Below, in pieces: positions 8,743 to 19,011 of a DNA stretch of 64,000 nucleotides (positions within the stretch are counted from its first letter, which is position 1; every line of letters starts with the position of its first letter). Under the pieces are notes generated by a model. That model saw only the letters and a list, made by a program, of their open reading frames with translations, did not search any database and was not told where the DNA came from. The translations under genes were made by a program, and so were the position numbers. The DNA lies in the NCBI RefSeq assembly GCF_022647505.1, contig NZ_CP071409.1, positions 2,914,001-2,978,000 on the forward strand, given 5' to 3'. The DNA comes from [Pantoea] beijingensis (GTDB lineage: Bacteria; Pseudomonadota; Gammaproteobacteria; Enterobacterales; Enterobacteriaceae).

Positions 8743-10611
8743 TTATTGGGCTTGTGCAGCTGCGCCATATTTAATCTTCGCGTCTTTACGCAGATTGTTC
8801 AGGAGTGCCTCGAAAGCAATTTGCGCATTATTCTGGGTCATCCCCTGAATCATCGCTTGCTTCTGTGCTTCTGGCATACTGCCTGCATTGACCTGATCAA
8901 GTGCCAGAAGTACCACGTTGCCCTGCATATCCTCACTTATGCCGTACGAAGGTTTACCCTTCTCAGGTTGAGCCAGTGCAAACGCCGCCTGAGTCACCGC
9001 GTCCTGACCATTGCGAGGCAGCGTTTTTGGCTCACCAAAACGCAGCCCGGCAGCCTTCAATGCATCATCTTTACCAGTTTTCAGCTCGACAAGAATTTTA
9101 TCCGCATCAGCCTTAGCCTGTTTCACCGCTTTATTACGTTTAACAGTATCTGCAATCTGCGCTTGAACGTCGCTCAGTGGTTTGATTGCTTCCGGTTTAT
9201 GCTCACTAATACGGAGAATAAACGCCCGGTCGCCATCCACGGTAATGATGTCTGAATTACTACCCGGTGCGCCATTCCCGCCAACCAAACCGCCATTAAA
9301 GATCGCGTCCTGTACCGGTTTAAAATTCAGCTCAGCGGGGACATTATCCTGACTGAACCAGTTGGTTTCTACCGCATGGACACCGGCAGCCTGCTCAGCA
9401 CCAGCCAGTGACTCGTTGTCATTACTGGCCGCATCGCTCACTTTTTGCTGCAGTTTGTAATAAGCATCAATTGCTTTTTCCTGCTTCACGCGGGCCGCAA
9501 TAGCATCATGGACTTCAGTCAGTGGTTTAAGTTGCTCAGGTTGTACATCATCAAGACGCGCGACCAGAAAGCCCACAGATGATTTGATGACGCCAGAAAG
9601 CTGGCCTTTAGTTTTCAACCCGGCATCTTTCAACTCATCAGGTGTAGTGGCAGGCTCTAACCATCCCATATCCCCCCCCTTACGCGCTGAGATTGGATCG
9701 GCAGATTTCTCTTTTGCCAACGCGGCAAAATCTCCCCCCTCTTTCAGCTGAGTCAGTACGGCCTGTGCATCCGCCTCTGATTTGGCCTGAATGACACTGT
9801 AGCGGCTACGCTGTGGCTGCGTGTAATCCGCTTTATGTTGGTCATACCAACTCTGAATGTCAGTCTCGCTGGCCGTTTCCTGCATGCTGGCGGCATCCAG
9901 TTTGATATAGCTGACGCGGAACTGCTCCGGTGCCATAAAGCTGCTTTTATTCTGCTCGTAGTTGTTTTTAATCTCTTCTTCACTCGCCTGCTGTTTCGCT
10001 GCAAGTGCATTCACGTCCAGTACAGCCTGGCGTACAACGCGCTGTTGAGAAACCAGAGCTGCCAGCGAATCGGTTTCACCAGTAAGCATAAAATCAGTAT
10101 TAGCAACCGCGGTCACCAACTGCTGTGTTGTCAGTTGATTGCGCAGCGCTTCCGCATACTGATCCGCACTGAATCCCATATTACCAATCAGGGCCAGGTA
10201 TTTAGCGTTATCGAACTTGCCGTTTGTCTGGAATGCAGGTTGTTCAAAAATAGCCTGTTTAATCTGAGCGTCGCTGATGCCCAGCTTTAATGTTTTGGCA
10301 TACTCATCTAGCAGAAGCTCATCAACTAATTGTGACAATGCCTGCTGACGAATTTGCTGGATATAACCTTCGTTGCTCGCTAGCTGGGAAAAACGCTCGC
10401 CCAGCATTTGCTGCTGACGGCTGCGCTCATTGGCAAACGCACGCTCTAACTGTGCCCGCCCGATCTCCTGCCCGTTCACTTTAGCCGCGTAATCTCCGCC
10501 GCCACCGATCAGATAATTGCCAACGCCAGTCAGCACAAATGACAGGATAATCAATCCCAAAATAATTTTGAGCACGACATGGTTCGACGCCGCGCGTAAA
10601 TTGTCCATCAT
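8743..10611 (-). CDS. ppiD: PpiD, membrane-anchored periplasmic chaperone
   Basis: PpiD is a periplasmic folding factor that sits near the Sec translocon and receives newly exported outer-membrane proteins. The 622-residue protein has one N-terminal transmembrane helix (about residues 15-35), a SurA-like chaperone domain (about 36-225), one parvulin domain (about 265-355, with ADPISARKGGDMGWL and GFLVARLDD) and a C-terminal chaperone segment. Length agrees with E. coli PpiD (623). It lies downstream of hupB with a separate promoter region (10612-10790). In E. coli it responds to envelope and heat stress; I could not confirm such sites here. Confidence 0.95.
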   Translation of the reverse strand: MMDNLRAASNHVVLKIILGLIILSFVLTGVGNYLIGGGGDYAAKVNGQEIGRAQLERAFANERSRQQQMLGERFSQLASNEGYIQQIRQQALSQLVDELLLDEYAKTLKLGISDAQIKQAIFEQPAFQTNGKFDNAKYLALIGNMGFSADQYAEALRNQLTTQQLVTAVANTDFMLTGETDSLAALVSQQRVVRQAVLDVNALAAKQQASEEEIKNNYEQNKSSFMAPEQFRVSYIKLDAASMQETASETDIQSWYDQHKADYTQPQRSRYSVIQAKSEADAQAVLTQLKEGGDFAALAKEKSADPISARKGGDMGWLEPATTPDELKDAGLKTKGQLSGVIKSSVGFLVARLDDVQPEQLKPLTEVHDAIAARVKQEKAIDAYYKLQQKVSDAASNDNESLAGAEQAAGVHAVETNWFSQDNVPAELNFKPVQDAIFNGGLVGGNGAPGSNSDIITVDGDRAFILRISEHKPEAIKPLSDVQAQIADTVKRNKAVKQAKADADKILVELKTGKDDALKAAGLRFGEPKTLPRNGQDAVTQAAFALAQPEKGKPSYGISEDMQGNVVLLALDQVNAGSMPEAQKQAMIQGMTQNNAQIAFEALLNNLRKDAKIKYGAAAQAQ

Positions 10612-10750
10612 GGTATGACAACACTCCGCTGTAGTGTGAATGTATACCCTGCCACGGTACTACTATGCCAGGCAGTGGGTATCAACCTTGCGCTTTCGCT
10701 CACCATCCTCGTAAACGTCCACGCCGCTGCGTTTCAGGCCCGCAGTTTCA

Positions 10751-10779
10751 GGCCATGCTGTGACAACAGCATGCGGCCT
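10751..10779. repeat. Inverted repeat upstream of ppiD
   Basis: GGCCATGCTGT and ACAGCATGCGGCC flank a four-base loop, forming an almost perfect hairpin between the hupB terminator and the ppiD start. No T run follows in the hupB direction, so its role is unclear. It could be a second termination signal or a regulatory structure. Confidence 0.4.
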
Positions 10780-10794
10780 TTGTCACAGAAAATA

Positions 10795-10826
10795 TAAAAA
10801 AGGCACATCAATAATGTGATGTGCCT
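10795..10826 (-). terminator. Rho-independent terminator of hupB
   Basis: AGGCACATCA (10801-10810) pairs perfectly with TGATGTGCCT (10817-10826) across six bases. On the minus strand it is followed by five T residues and more T-rich sequence. Confidence 0.8.
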
Positions 10827-10898
10827 CGTATGTTACATGAGAACGCTTTGTGCGTCCTCAATCCACCAAAGAAAACCTTCAGTGAACACCGGCCAATG

Positions 10899-11171
10899 TT
10901 AGTTAACGGCGTCTTTCAGCGCTTTACCGGCACGGAAGCCAGGCACTTTGCCCGCTGGAATGGTAATTTCTTTACCGGTTTGTGGGTTACGTCCGGTACG
11001 CTCTGAACGCTCACGCACAGAGAATGTGCCGAAACCAACCAGTGCCACTTCTTCGCCTGCTTTCAGAGAATCAGAAACCGAGCCCATAAAAGCATCTAAT
11101 ACACGTCCAGCTGCAGCTTTAGAAATATCAGCATTTGCAGCAATTTTGTCGATCAACTGTGACTTATTCAC
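10899..11171 (-). CDS. hupB: HupB, HU DNA-binding protein beta subunit
   Basis: This 90-residue histone-like protein bends and compacts DNA as a homodimer or with HupA. It carries the family signature [20 protein letters not shown] (about residues 46-65) and ends KALKDAVN like E. coli HupB. I use the GTG at 11171. GAGGGG lies nine bases before it, homologues begin at [10 protein letters not shown], and E. coli hupB also starts with GTG. The ATG three codons upstream sits directly against the ribosome site and is unlikely. It follows lon on the same strand but has its own terminator. Confidence 0.95.
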   Translation of the reverse strand: MNKSQLIDKIAANADISKAAAGRVLDAFMGSVSDSLKAGEEVALVGFGTFSVRERSERTGRNPQTGKEITIPAGKVPGFRAGKALKDAVN

Positions 11172-11317
11172 TCTATTCATCCCCTCTTTATTATTCACAT
11201 CGTACCTGAGCATCCCGCCCCGTACGAACGCGCAGCCAGTTATATCAAGCATGCGAAGCCGAAACAACGTTTAATCATTAAGGTTGTGGCTCCAGCAGCC
11301 CTCTAAGTTAGCGGTAC

Positions 11318-11354
11318 AAAAAAAAGCTGGCAAGTCTCAATTGACTTACCAGCT
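11318..11354 (-). terminator. Rho-independent terminator of lon
   Basis: AGCTGGCAAGTC and GACTTACCAGCT form a twelve-base stem with one mismatch and a six-base loop. Eight T residues follow on the minus strand. Confidence 0.85.
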
Positions 11355-11384
11355 CCGCTTTTTAACTGTTTTTGTTGTGCATCA

Positions 11385-13739
11385 CTATTTCGCCGTAGCG
11401 ATCTGCATGCCGTACGGTGCATCCTGCAGCGCAAGCGTCAAGACTTCCTCAATGCGCTTCACCGGATGAATATCCAGATCGGCGATAATGTTATCGGGAA
11501 TCTCTTCCAGATCGCGTTTGTTTTCATCCGGGATCAACACCGTTTTAATACCGCCACGATGTGCCGCCAACAGTTTCTCTTTCAGGCCACCAATCGGCAA
11601 CACCTGACCACGCAGCGTGATTTCTCCTGTCATCGCCACATCTGCACGCACCGGATTACCCGTCAGGCAGGAAACCAGTGCGGTACACATCGCAATACCA
11701 GCGCTCGGGCCATCTTTAGGCGTCGCCCCTTCAGGCACATGAACGTGGATATCACGCTTTTCATAGAAATCGGCATTAATGCCCAACTTCTCTGCGCGAG
11801 CACGCACTACCGTCAAGGCTGCCTGAATAGATTCCTGCATCACTTCCCCCAGAGAACCGGTATAGGTTAATTTACCTTTACCAGGAACGCAGGCGGTTTC
11901 AATGGTCAGCAAATCGCCACCCACTTCTGTCCAGGCAAGTCCGGTTACCTGGCCTACACGATTTTCGCTATCAGCACGACCATAGTCAAAACGCTGTACG
12001 CCAAGGAATTCGTGGAGGTTTTCACCATTAATCTCAATGTGCTTCTTCGACTTATCCATAAGCAGTGTTTTCACTGCCTTGCGGCACAGTTTCGACAGTT
12101 CACGCTCAAGGCTACGTACACCAGCTTCCCGCGTGTAGTAACGAATGATGCCAACGATGGCACTGTCATCAACAGCAATCTCATTTTTCTTCAGCGCATT
12201 ACGCTCAATTTGTTTCGGCAGCAGATGCTGTTTCGCAATGTTCAGCTTCTCATCTTCGGTATAGCCCGACAGACGGATTACTTCCATACGATCCAGCAGC
12301 GGTGCTGGAATATTCATCGAGTTAGAGGTCGCGACAAACATCACGTCGGAAAGATCGTAATCGACTTCCAGATAATGATCGTTAAACGCAATATTCTGTT
12401 CCGGATCCAGAACCTCAAGCAATGCTGATGCCGGATCGCCCCGCATATCGGAAGACATCTTATCGATCTCATCTAACAGGAAAAGTGGGTTCTTCACGCC
12501 AACTTTCGCCATTTTCTGAATCAATTTACCCGGCATGGATCCAATGTAGGTACGGCGATGACCACGGATCTCCGCTTCATCACGCACGCCACCTAAGGCC
12601 ATTCGTACATATTTACGTCCGGTGGCCTTAGCTATCGATTGTCCCAGCGAGGTTTTACCCACCCCTGGTGGCCCAACCAAACACAGGATTGGCCCCTTGA
12701 TTTTACTCACACGGCTTTGTACCGCTAAATACTCCAGGATACGATCTTTAACGCGTTCCAGACCAAAGTGATCGGTATCCAGCGTTTCCTGAGCTTTAAG
12801 AAGATCTTTTTTGACTTTACTGCGTGCATTCCATGGCACCTGAACCATCCAGTCGATGTAACCACGCACTACTGTCGCTTCTGCCGACATCGGAGACATC
12901 ATTTTCAGTTTTTGCAGTTCAGCTTCCGTTTTCTCACGCGCTTCTTTCGGCATCTTGGCCGCATCAATTTTACGTTTTAAAGCTTCATTTTCATCTGGCG
13001 CATCATCCATTTCGCCTAATTCTTTCTGAATCGCTTTCATTTGCTCATTCAGATAGTATTCGCGTTGGCTTTTTTCCATCTGCTTTTTGACGCGGTTGCG
13101 AATGCGTTTTTCCACCTGCAACAGATCAATTTCAGATTCCATCATCGCCATTAAATATTCCAGACGTTCATTAACGTCGGACATTTCCAGCACGGATTGT
13201 TTATCCGCCAGTTTTAATGGCATATGCGCCGCAACAGTATCCGCCAAACGTGCAGCGTCATCGATGCTATTCAATGATGTCAGCACTTCAGGTGGGATTT
13301 TTTTGTTGAGCTTGATATAGCCTTCAAACTGACCGATTGCCGTACGTACCAGCACTTCCTGCTCACGCTCTTCGATCTCTGGTGAGTTCAGATATTCGGC
13401 TTGTGCAGTAAAATGGTCGCCATTATCCGCCAGCGTAGTAATGCGCGCGCGCTGTAAACCTTCAACCAGCACTTTTACCGTACCGTCAGGCAGTTTCAGC
13501 ATTTGTAAAATGGAGGCAACGGTCCCTACCGAGAAGAGATCGTTGATGCCTGGTTCATCCGTTGAAGCCTCTTTCTGTGCAACCAGCATGATCTTTTTAT
13601 CGTGATCCATAGCGGCTTCGAGGCACCGAATCGATTTTTCCCGACCAACAAACAACGGAATTACCATGTGCGGATAAACCACTACGTCACGCAACGGCAA
13701 CACAGGGATTTCAATGCGTTCAGAACGCTCAGGATTCAT
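11385..13739 (-). CDS. lon: Lon, ATP-dependent protease
   Basis: Lon is the cytosolic hexameric AAA+ protease that degrades damaged proteins and regulators such as SulA and RcsA. The 784-residue protein matches E. coli Lon in length and almost every residue. It has an N-terminal substrate domain (1-300), Walker A GPPGVGKT (about 356-363), Walker B FLLDEID, and a C-terminal serine protease domain with the Ser in [11 protein letters not shown] (about 679) and the Lys in GGLKEK (about 722). The open frame runs 25 codons further upstream, but [19 protein letters not shown] is the known start. A sigma-32-like promoter precedes it. Confidence 0.97.
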   Translation of the reverse strand: MNPERSERIEIPVLPLRDVVVYPHMVIPLFVGREKSIRCLEAAMDHDKKIMLVAQKEASTDEPGINDLFSVGTVASILQMLKLPDGTVKVLVEGLQRARITTLADNGDHFTAQAEYLNSPEIEEREQEVLVRTAIGQFEGYIKLNKKIPPEVLTSLNSIDDAARLADTVAAHMPLKLADKQSVLEMSDVNERLEYLMAMMESEIDLLQVEKRIRNRVKKQMEKSQREYYLNEQMKAIQKELGEMDDAPDENEALKRKIDAAKMPKEAREKTEAELQKLKMMSPMSAEATVVRGYIDWMVQVPWNARSKVKKDLLKAQETLDTDHFGLERVKDRILEYLAVQSRVSKIKGPILCLVGPPGVGKTSLGQSIAKATGRKYVRMALGGVRDEAEIRGHRRTYIGSMPGKLIQKMAKVGVKNPLFLLDEIDKMSSDMRGDPASALLEVLDPEQNIAFNDHYLEVDYDLSDVMFVATSNSMNIPAPLLDRMEVIRLSGYTEDEKLNIAKQHLLPKQIERNALKKNEIAVDDSAIVGIIRYYTREAGVRSLERELSKLCRKAVKTLLMDKSKKHIEINGENLHEFLGVQRFDYGRADSENRVGQVTGLAWTEVGGDLLTIETACVPGKGKLTYTGSLGEVMQESIQAALTVVRARAEKLGINADFYEKRDIHVHVPEGATPKDGPSAGIAMCTALVSCLTGNPVRADVAMTGEITLRGQVLPIGGLKEKLLAAHRGGIKTVLIPDENKRDLEEIPDNIIADLDIHPVKRIEEVLTLALQDAPYGMQIATAK

Positions 13740-13826
13740 AGAGCTCTCTCTTAGTTTAATTTCCGCCAGGGTGATGGGAACCGCATTGTCTTGTGAAATG
13801 CGCAGTAAACCCACAGGTATTTGAGT

Positions 13827-13854
13827 ATATGGGGATGAATGTCAGACATTCAAT
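13827..13854 (-). promoter_or_regulatory. Predicted sigma-32 (heat-shock) promoter of lon
   Basis: On the minus strand ATTGAA (13849-13854) is followed after 14 bases by CCCCATAT (13827-13834). This fits the heat-shock consensus (CTTGAA, then CCCCAT-T). It lies about 90 bases upstream of the lon start and just past the clpX terminator. The lon promoter of E. coli has the same TTGAATG and CCCCATATAC elements. Confidence 0.8.
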
Positions 13855-13872
13855 GTTAAGCGCGAGAGAAAA

Positions 13873-13900
13873 ACAAAAGGGGGAAAAAAATCCCCCTTTT
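13873..13900 (-). terminator. Rho-independent terminator of clpX
   Basis: AAAAGGGGG and CCCCCTTTT flank an A-rich loop. On the minus strand the stem is followed by T residues. It separates clpX from the lon promoter. Confidence 0.8.
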
Positions 13901-13929
13901 TAGGTAACGTGCTGGATTAACTTGGTTAT

Positions 13930-15204
13930 TTATTCACCAGAAGCCTGTTGCGCTTCGTGCTTACCATAAATTAACATTGGGTCGGTTTGTTCATCGATCA
14001 CCGATTCATCAATCACAACTTTCTCTACGTCATCCATTGAAGGCAGATCGTACATGGTGTTCAGCAGCGCACCTTCAACAATAGAACGCAGCCCACGCGC
14101 TCCCGTTTTACGCGACATCGCTTTTTTAGCAATGGCGGTCAACGCTTCGTCACGGAACTCAAGCTCTACGCCTTCGAGATTAAATAGCGCCTGATACTGC
14201 TTCGTCAGGGCATTTTTCGGTTCGCGCAGGATCTGGATCAGAGCTTCTTCACTCAATTCATTCAACGTGGCAACGACGGGTAAACGGCCAATAAATTCAG
14301 GGATCAGACCAAACTTGATCAAATCTTCTGGCTCAACTTGCTCAAGCAACTGACCTTCACTGGCTTTCTCTGATTTACCTTTAACCGTTGCGCCAAAACC
14401 AATACCCGAACCGGTTTCAACGCGTTGGGAAATCACTTTATCCAACCCGGCAAAAGCACCGCCACAGATAAACAGTATTTTGGAGGTATCAACCTGCAGG
14501 AACTCCTGCTGAGGGTGTTTACGTCCGCCTTGTGGTGGTACAGCAGCAACCGTGCCTTCGATCAGTTTTAGCAGCGCCTGCTGTACACCTTCGCCAGAGA
14601 CATCCCGCGTGATGGATGGGTTATCCGATTTACGCGAAATTTTATCGATTTCATCAATATAAACGATACCGCGCTGTGCTTTCTGTACATCGTAATCGCA
14701 CTTCTGCAGCAGTTTCTGAATGATGTTCTCAACATCTTCCCCAACATAGCCCGCTTCCGTCAGCGTAGTGGCATCTGCCATGGTGAAGGGTACGTCTAAC
14801 AAACGCGCCAGGGTTTCTGCCAGCAGCGTTTTACCACTACCGGTTGGGCCGATCAGCAGAATGTTACTCTTGCCTAATTCGATACCATTGCTGGTATCGC
14901 CATTACGCAGGCGTTTGTAGTGGTTGTAGACCGCAACGGCCAGTACCTTTTTCGCCTTTTCCTGGCCGATAACATAATCGTCGAGGTGATGGCGGATTTC
15001 ATGCGGTGTGGGCAGCGCGCTGCGCTCACGATGCGGGGCCACTTCTTTAATCTCTTCGCGAATGATGTCATTACACAAATCAACACATTCATCGCAGATA
15101 TACACTGACGGCCCGGCAATCAGTTTACGCACTTCATGCTGGCTTTTGCCGCAAAAAGAGCAGTACAGCAGCTTTCCTGAACCGTCTTTGCGCTTATCTG
15201 TCAT
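13930..15204 (-). CDS. clpX: ClpX, ATPase subunit of ClpXP protease
   Basis: ClpX unfolds tagged substrates (for example SsrA-tagged proteins) and feeds them to ClpP. The 424-residue protein has the N-terminal zinc-binding domain with Cys15, Cys18, Cys37 and Cys40. Its AAA+ module has Walker A GPTGSGKT (about 119-126), Walker [10 protein letters not shown], and the RKH pore loop region. Length equals the E. coli protein. It follows clpP after 137 bases, probably in the same transcript started at the clpP heat-shock promoter. Confidence 0.97.
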   Translation of the reverse strand: MTDKRKDGSGKLLYCSFCGKSQHEVRKLIAGPSVYICDECVDLCNDIIREEIKEVAPHRERSALPTPHEIRHHLDDYVIGQEKAKKVLAVAVYNHYKRLRNGDTSNGIELGKSNILLIGPTGSGKTLLAETLARLLDVPFTMADATTLTEAGYVGEDVENIIQKLLQKCDYDVQKAQRGIVYIDEIDKISRKSDNPSITRDVSGEGVQQALLKLIEGTVAAVPPQGGRKHPQQEFLQVDTSKILFICGGAFAGLDKVISQRVETGSGIGFGATVKGKSEKASEGQLLEQVEPEDLIKFGLIPEFIGRLPVVATLNELSEEALIQILREPKNALTKQYQALFNLEGVELEFRDEALTAIAKKAMSRKTGARGLRSIVEGALLNTMYDLPSMDDVEKVVIDESVIDEQTDPMLIYGKHEAQQASGE

Positions 15205-15341
15205 CAGTTAACCTCTTCTCTTGTCTTCATCCGCAAGTTTTTTGCGGCGAGGGTTGCGCGCCCTGCGCTTCCCTCGTTCGTTGCAACTCAATGCCACCTT
15301 CTCCTGTTAACTATAGCCTGGAGACGGCAGACGGATGAGCC

Positions 15342-15965
15342 TTAATCGCGATGCGTCAGTATGGAATCGACTAAACCATACTCTACAGCTTCACTCGCAG
15401 AGAGGAAACGATCGCGCTCAGTATCTCTTTCAATTTCTTCCAGCGTCTTACCCGTATGCTCAGCCATAAGCTCGTTCATACGCTGTTTTACTTTCAGAAT
15501 TTCGCGCGCATGGATTTCAATATCGGTTGCCTGGCCTTGATAACCGCCCAGTGGCTGGTGGATCATCACACGGGAATTAGGCAGGCAGTAGCGTTTACCT
15601 TTTGCTCCGGCCGTCAGCAAGAACGCCCCCATAGAACAGGCCTGTCCCATACAAATAGTGCTTACATCGGGTTTGATAAACTTCATGGTGTCATAAATAG
15701 ACATCCCTGCGGTAATCACGCCACCTGGAGAATTAATATAAAGGTGGATATCTTTTTCCGGGTTCTCTGCTTCCAGAAACAGCATCTGCGCCACAATCAG
15801 ATTCGCCATATGATCCTCAACCTGACCGGTGAGAAAAATAATGCGCTCTTTGAGCAGGCGCGAAAAGATGTCGTAAGAACGCTCTCCGCGGGAAGTTTGT
15901 TCGACCACCATCGGCACTAAAGCCATATGAGGTGCAATTTGTTCACGTTCGCCACTGTATGACAT
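15342..15965 (-). CDS. clpP: ClpP, serine protease subunit
   Basis: ClpP forms the tetradecameric proteolytic chamber used with ClpX or ClpA. The 207-residue precursor starts MSYSGERE after an AGGAGA ribosome site, and the upstream in-frame ATG at 15989 is not needed. The catalytic triad is visible: Ser in GQACSMGAF (about 111), His in MIHQPLGG (about 136) and Asp in the ERDTERDRF region (about 185). The residue before the catalytic Ser is Cys where E. coli has Ala. The gene begins a clpP-clpX unit with a heat-shock promoter about 250 bases upstream. Confidence 0.97.
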   Translation of the reverse strand: MSYSGEREQIAPHMALVPMVVEQTSRGERSYDIFSRLLKERIIFLTGQVEDHMANLIVAQMLFLEAENPEKDIHLYINSPGGVITAGMSIYDTMKFIKPDVSTICMGQACSMGAFLLTAGAKGKRYCLPNSRVMIHQPLGGYQGQATDIEIHAREILKVKQRMNELMAEHTGKTLEEIERDTERDRFLSASEAVEYGLVDSILTHRD

Positions 15966-16210
15966 TACCGTCTCCTGGATAAATTTCATTTGGCAACTTC
16001 TGTACCGATTCTACTTGAGTGATCGCGGGAACTCTATGCCCGAACGCTCACTCACCGACGCTATACGAACGGTTGGTCAATCAGCATTACAAATACGGGT
16101 GGTATCGCTACCCATAAACCCTCGGGATACAGAAAGATAACAGCTCTGCAATCCACAACTCTGCAAAATATGCCGTAGCGGCATCCTGAAAGATGACAGA
16201 TGTTAATTGT

Positions 16211-16239
16211 ATCTGGGGATGCTGCCCCAATGATTCAAG
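16211..16239 (-). promoter_or_regulatory. Predicted sigma-32 (heat-shock) promoter of clpP
   Basis: On the minus strand CTTGAA (16234-16239) is followed after 15 bases by CCCCAGAT (16211-16218), close to the heat-shock consensus. The clpP-clpX operon is a classical sigma-32 target, so position and match agree. Confidence 0.75.
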
Positions 16240-16543
16240 CATAACAACGTTTTTATCAATCGCTAACCGGGAAAAACAGCTTAGATGATAATTTGCCGTT
16301 TAATTAGCCAAATATGCGCTAAATAATTCAATTTTCTTCGCCGTGAGCGGCCTGTTCTCCCTAACAAAGAACAATAAATATGACCACAGGGTTAATGAAT
16401 CAATTATAGACCGATTACCACTAAGCTGTTGCTCTCACAGGGCAAAGCCGATAGATGAGGTGAATAAAGGTACTTGCCTGACACGGCAATAAGCTGAAGA
16501 ATGAAGTTAATGGGAAGAAAAGGCTGTGCAGCCAGTCAGAAAC

Positions 16544-16573
16544 AAAAAAGCCCACCACCTTGTGGTGATGGGC
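16544..16573 (-). terminator. Rho-independent terminator of tig
   Basis: GCCCACCACC (16550-16559) pairs with GGTGATGGGC across a short loop with one mismatch. Six T residues follow on the minus strand. It lies about 35 bases past the tig stop codon. Confidence 0.8.
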
Positions 16574-16605
16574 CTGGTTTACGCTATAAAAGACGATTCA
16601 GAATA

Positions 16606-17910
16606 TCAGGCAGGCTGAGTCTGATTCATCAATTCCTGGAAGCCAGTGGTTTTTTCAGTCACTTTCGCTTTTTCAAGCACGGCTTCAACAGCCTGCTCTT
16701 CCAGAGCAACGTTACGCATATTGTTCATCAGCTCGTTATTCTTGCTGTAGAACTCGATCACTTCCTGCGGATCTTCATAGGCAGACGCCATCTCTTCGAT
16801 CAACGCTTTCACGCGATCTTCATCGGCTTTCAGCTCATGAGTACGAATCACTTCGCCCAACAGCAGTCCAACTACTACGCGGCGTTTTGCCTGCTCTTCG
16901 AACAACTCACGAGGCAGTTCAAAAGCTTGCTTCTCATTACCGCCAAAACGTTGTGCTGCCTGACGACGCAGTACATCGATTTCGCTGTCAATCAGAGCGG
17001 CAGGAACGTCGATCTCGTTCGCGCTGACCAGACCATCGATCGCCTGAGTTTTAACGCGGTTGCGTACTGCGCCTTTCAGTTCGCGATCCATATTTTTACG
17101 CACTTCTGCGCGCAGTCCTTCAACGGAACCATCTTCAACGCCAAAACGTTTGATAAACTCTTCGGTGAATTCTGGCAGCTCACGCTCTTCAACTTTTTTC
17201 AGAACGATATCGAACTTCGCTGCTTTGCCTTTCAGGTTTTCAGCGTGGTAATCATCCGGGAAGTTAACGTCGATGGTAAATTCTTCACCGGCCTTATGAC
17301 CTACGATCCCCTCTTCGAAACCAGGAATCATACGGCCTTGCCCCATCGCCAACACGAAATCAGAAGCTTTGCCACCTTCAAATTCTTCGCCGTCAACAGA
17401 ACCGGTAAAATCGATAGTGGCACGATCTTCTGCGGTCGCTGCGCCATCGGTATCTTTCCAGGTCGCTTGCTGCTTACGCAGGGTATCCAGCATGGTATCA
17501 ACGTCAGCGTCGGTCACTTCAACGACTGGCTTCTCAACTTCAATAGCTTCGAGGCCTTTTAACTCAACTTCTGGATAAACTTCAAACTCGACGGCAAAAG
17601 TAAAATCTTCACCGGTTTTGTATTCGCCCGGCACGTAACTTGGTGCACCAGCCGGGTTGATTTTTTCTTTAATGATGGCGTCAACAAAGTTGCGCTGCAT
17701 CAGATCGCCCAGCACGTCCTGACGGATTGAAGCACCATAGCGCTGTGCAACAACGTTCATCGGCACTTTGCCTTTACGGAAGCCATCGATACGTACTTTT
17801 TTAGCCGTCTCGACCAGCTCTTTTTTAACTGCGCTCTCGATGCTGTCAGCAGCGACAGTAATCGTAACGCGACGGCCCAGGCCCTGAGTGGTTTCTACTG
17901 AAACTTGCAT
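16606..17910 (-). CDS. tig: Tig, trigger factor ribosome-bound chaperone
   Basis: Trigger factor binds the ribosomal exit tunnel (protein L23) and shields nascent chains. The 434-residue protein has the N-terminal ribosome-binding domain with the signature GFRKGKVPM (about residues 43-51), the FKBP-type prolyl isomerase domain (about 155-245) and the C-terminal chaperone arms. It begins [18 protein letters not shown] and is two residues longer than E. coli Tig. It has its own terminator before the clpP promoter. Confidence 0.96.
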   Translation of the reverse strand: MQVSVETTQGLGRRVTITVAADSIESAVKKELVETAKKVRIDGFRKGKVPMNVVAQRYGASIRQDVLGDLMQRNFVDAIIKEKINPAGAPSYVPGEYKTGEDFTFAVEFEVYPEVELKGLEAIEVEKPVVEVTDADVDTMLDTLRKQQATWKDTDGAATAEDRATIDFTGSVDGEEFEGGKASDFVLAMGQGRMIPGFEEGIVGHKAGEEFTIDVNFPDDYHAENLKGKAAKFDIVLKKVEERELPEFTEEFIKRFGVEDGSVEGLRAEVRKNMDRELKGAVRNRVKTQAIDGLVSANEIDVPAALIDSEIDVLRRQAAQRFGGNEKQAFELPRELFEEQAKRRVVVGLLLGEVIRTHELKADEDRVKALIEEMASAYEDPQEVIEFYSKNNELMNNMRNVALEEQAVEAVLEKAKVTEKTTGFQELMNQTQPA

Positions 17911-18405
17911 CTTGTTACCTCAAAAAAAATCACGTGCTCGGTCAACTTGAAACGGTACACCGCAATAAGTGTGCACAGCCTGATTAACAACCGGGACGGT
18001 TTCTGAACCAGAACCACATTCCCTGTTACCAGAAGCGTCCCGAAGACATTCCGGAAAAATAGACGCAGCATTATAGCGGCATCGCCTGAGCGAGTCGAGA
18101 ACGCAAAATCACCCAATCTTTGACGTTTTTTCAATTTTCGATTGAAATCGCAAATTCGGTTCTACTTAGGGGGAGGTCACCCAGGCTCGGGCTAAGCGTT
18201 TAACGGCAACGGCCGCTCAACGTCAATTGTCACGAGTGGTTACGCCTGGGGCGGTTCCGTTCATCAGCGCCGAGCGGCTGAATGGTTCCATGGCGTGCGC
18301 ATGGACGCGACGAGAGAGCGTACTGAACAGGCGCGAACGCCCTCCGTCAACTGTAAAAACAAAACGGCCCGCAGGCCGTTTTGGAAAGCATATTTAACGG
18401 TGAAC
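17911..18405. other. 495-base intergenic region between tig and bolA
   Basis: This region holds the upstream region of tig (left end) and the bolA terminator (18361-18382). The segment 18170-18345 is more GC-rich than its surroundings and contains no open frame or recognised repeat. I see no gene in it. Confidence 0.5.
18361..18382 (-). terminator. Rho-independent terminator of bolA
   Basis: AAAACGGCC-CGCA-GGCCGTTTT is a perfect nine-base stem with T residues after it on the minus strand, just downstream of the bolA stop. Confidence 0.8.
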
Positions 18406-18720
18406 TCAGGCTAATGTTCCCGCCCCACGGCAATTGGGAGAGGCAAGCACTGTATCCTGCAACCCGCCCCACTCTTTCGCCGTATATGTGTGCAGCGCCA
18501 GTGCATGCACACTACCCGCTAACTCTTCAGCTAACGCGCCGTAAATCGCGCGATGCCGAGCCAGGAAGCGTTGATTCGTAAAACTGTCACTGACGATAAT
18601 CACTTTAAAGTGACTTTCAGAACCGGCAGGGACATTATGACGGTAGCTTTCATCATGTACCTCCAGATGAACCGGTTCGAACGCCGTTCGTAACTTTTCT
18701 TCTATTTGTTCGCGAATCAT
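18406..18720 (-). CDS. bolA: BolA, stationary-phase morphology regulator
   Basis: BolA is a small DNA-binding and monothiol-glutaredoxin-partner protein that alters cell shape and biofilm formation under stress. The 104-residue protein keeps the BolA fold from [22 protein letters not shown] (about residues 19-40) to [14 protein letters not shown] (about 71-84), including the conserved His. An AGGAG ribosome site lies before the ATG. It diverges from yajG across about 290 bases. In E. coli it is driven by a gearbox promoter; I could not identify one with confidence here. Confidence 0.95.
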   Translation of the reverse strand: MIREQIEEKLRTAFEPVHLEVHDESYRHNVPAGSESHFKVIIVSDSFTNQRFLARHRAIYGALAEELAGSVHALALHTYTAKEWGGLQDTVLASPNCRGAGTLA

Positions 18721-19011
18721 AACTACACTCCTTTACTGCAGCGAGCTGCGCCCCATCTATTTAAATAATAGCCGGTTTTTCTCTTTAGCCGCATTTTAAC
18801 AATGAATATTTTTCAAGCGCTTTGTTTTCTGTCTCATCTCGGCATCATCTGGTGGCAGGCCGATGTTCGCATCACCATTTCCCCTTCAGACAGTCTGAAA
18901 AAAAACCACGTGATTAATTTACGCGCTTCCGGGGCTTTTTTCATTTATAGGCAATGTTATGATGACCGACGTTTTGTCAGCACTACACCTTACGCTAACG
19001 AGAAAATAAGC

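Larger units (their letters stand above)
15966..16605. other. 640-base intergenic region between clpP and tig
   Basis: This region holds the tig terminator (16544-16573) and the predicted clpP heat-shock promoter (16211-16239). The roughly 240-base leader between that promoter and clpP has no obvious coding sequence or repeat. The part from 16250 to 16540 is A/T-rich and shows no structure I can name. A long open frame entering at 16501 on the plus strand is an antisense shadow of tig. Confidence 0.6.

Noticed and set aside
8743..10611. ppiD-ybaV-fadM as a competence operon because YbaV is ComEA-like
   Set aside because: A strong terminator separates ppiD from ybaV, the neighbours are not competence genes, and the order is the ordinary E. 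coli one.
15205..15341. Hairpin GAGGG/CCCTC between clpP and clpX as terminator
   Set aside because: On the transcribed strand it is followed by A residues and not T, and clpP-clpX are known to be co-transcribed.
16501..17562. 353-codon plus-strand open frame
   Set aside because: It runs antisense through tig, which is a complete and highly conserved gene; the translation has no recognisable domain and is rich in Phe/His/Gln, as expected from a shadow frame.
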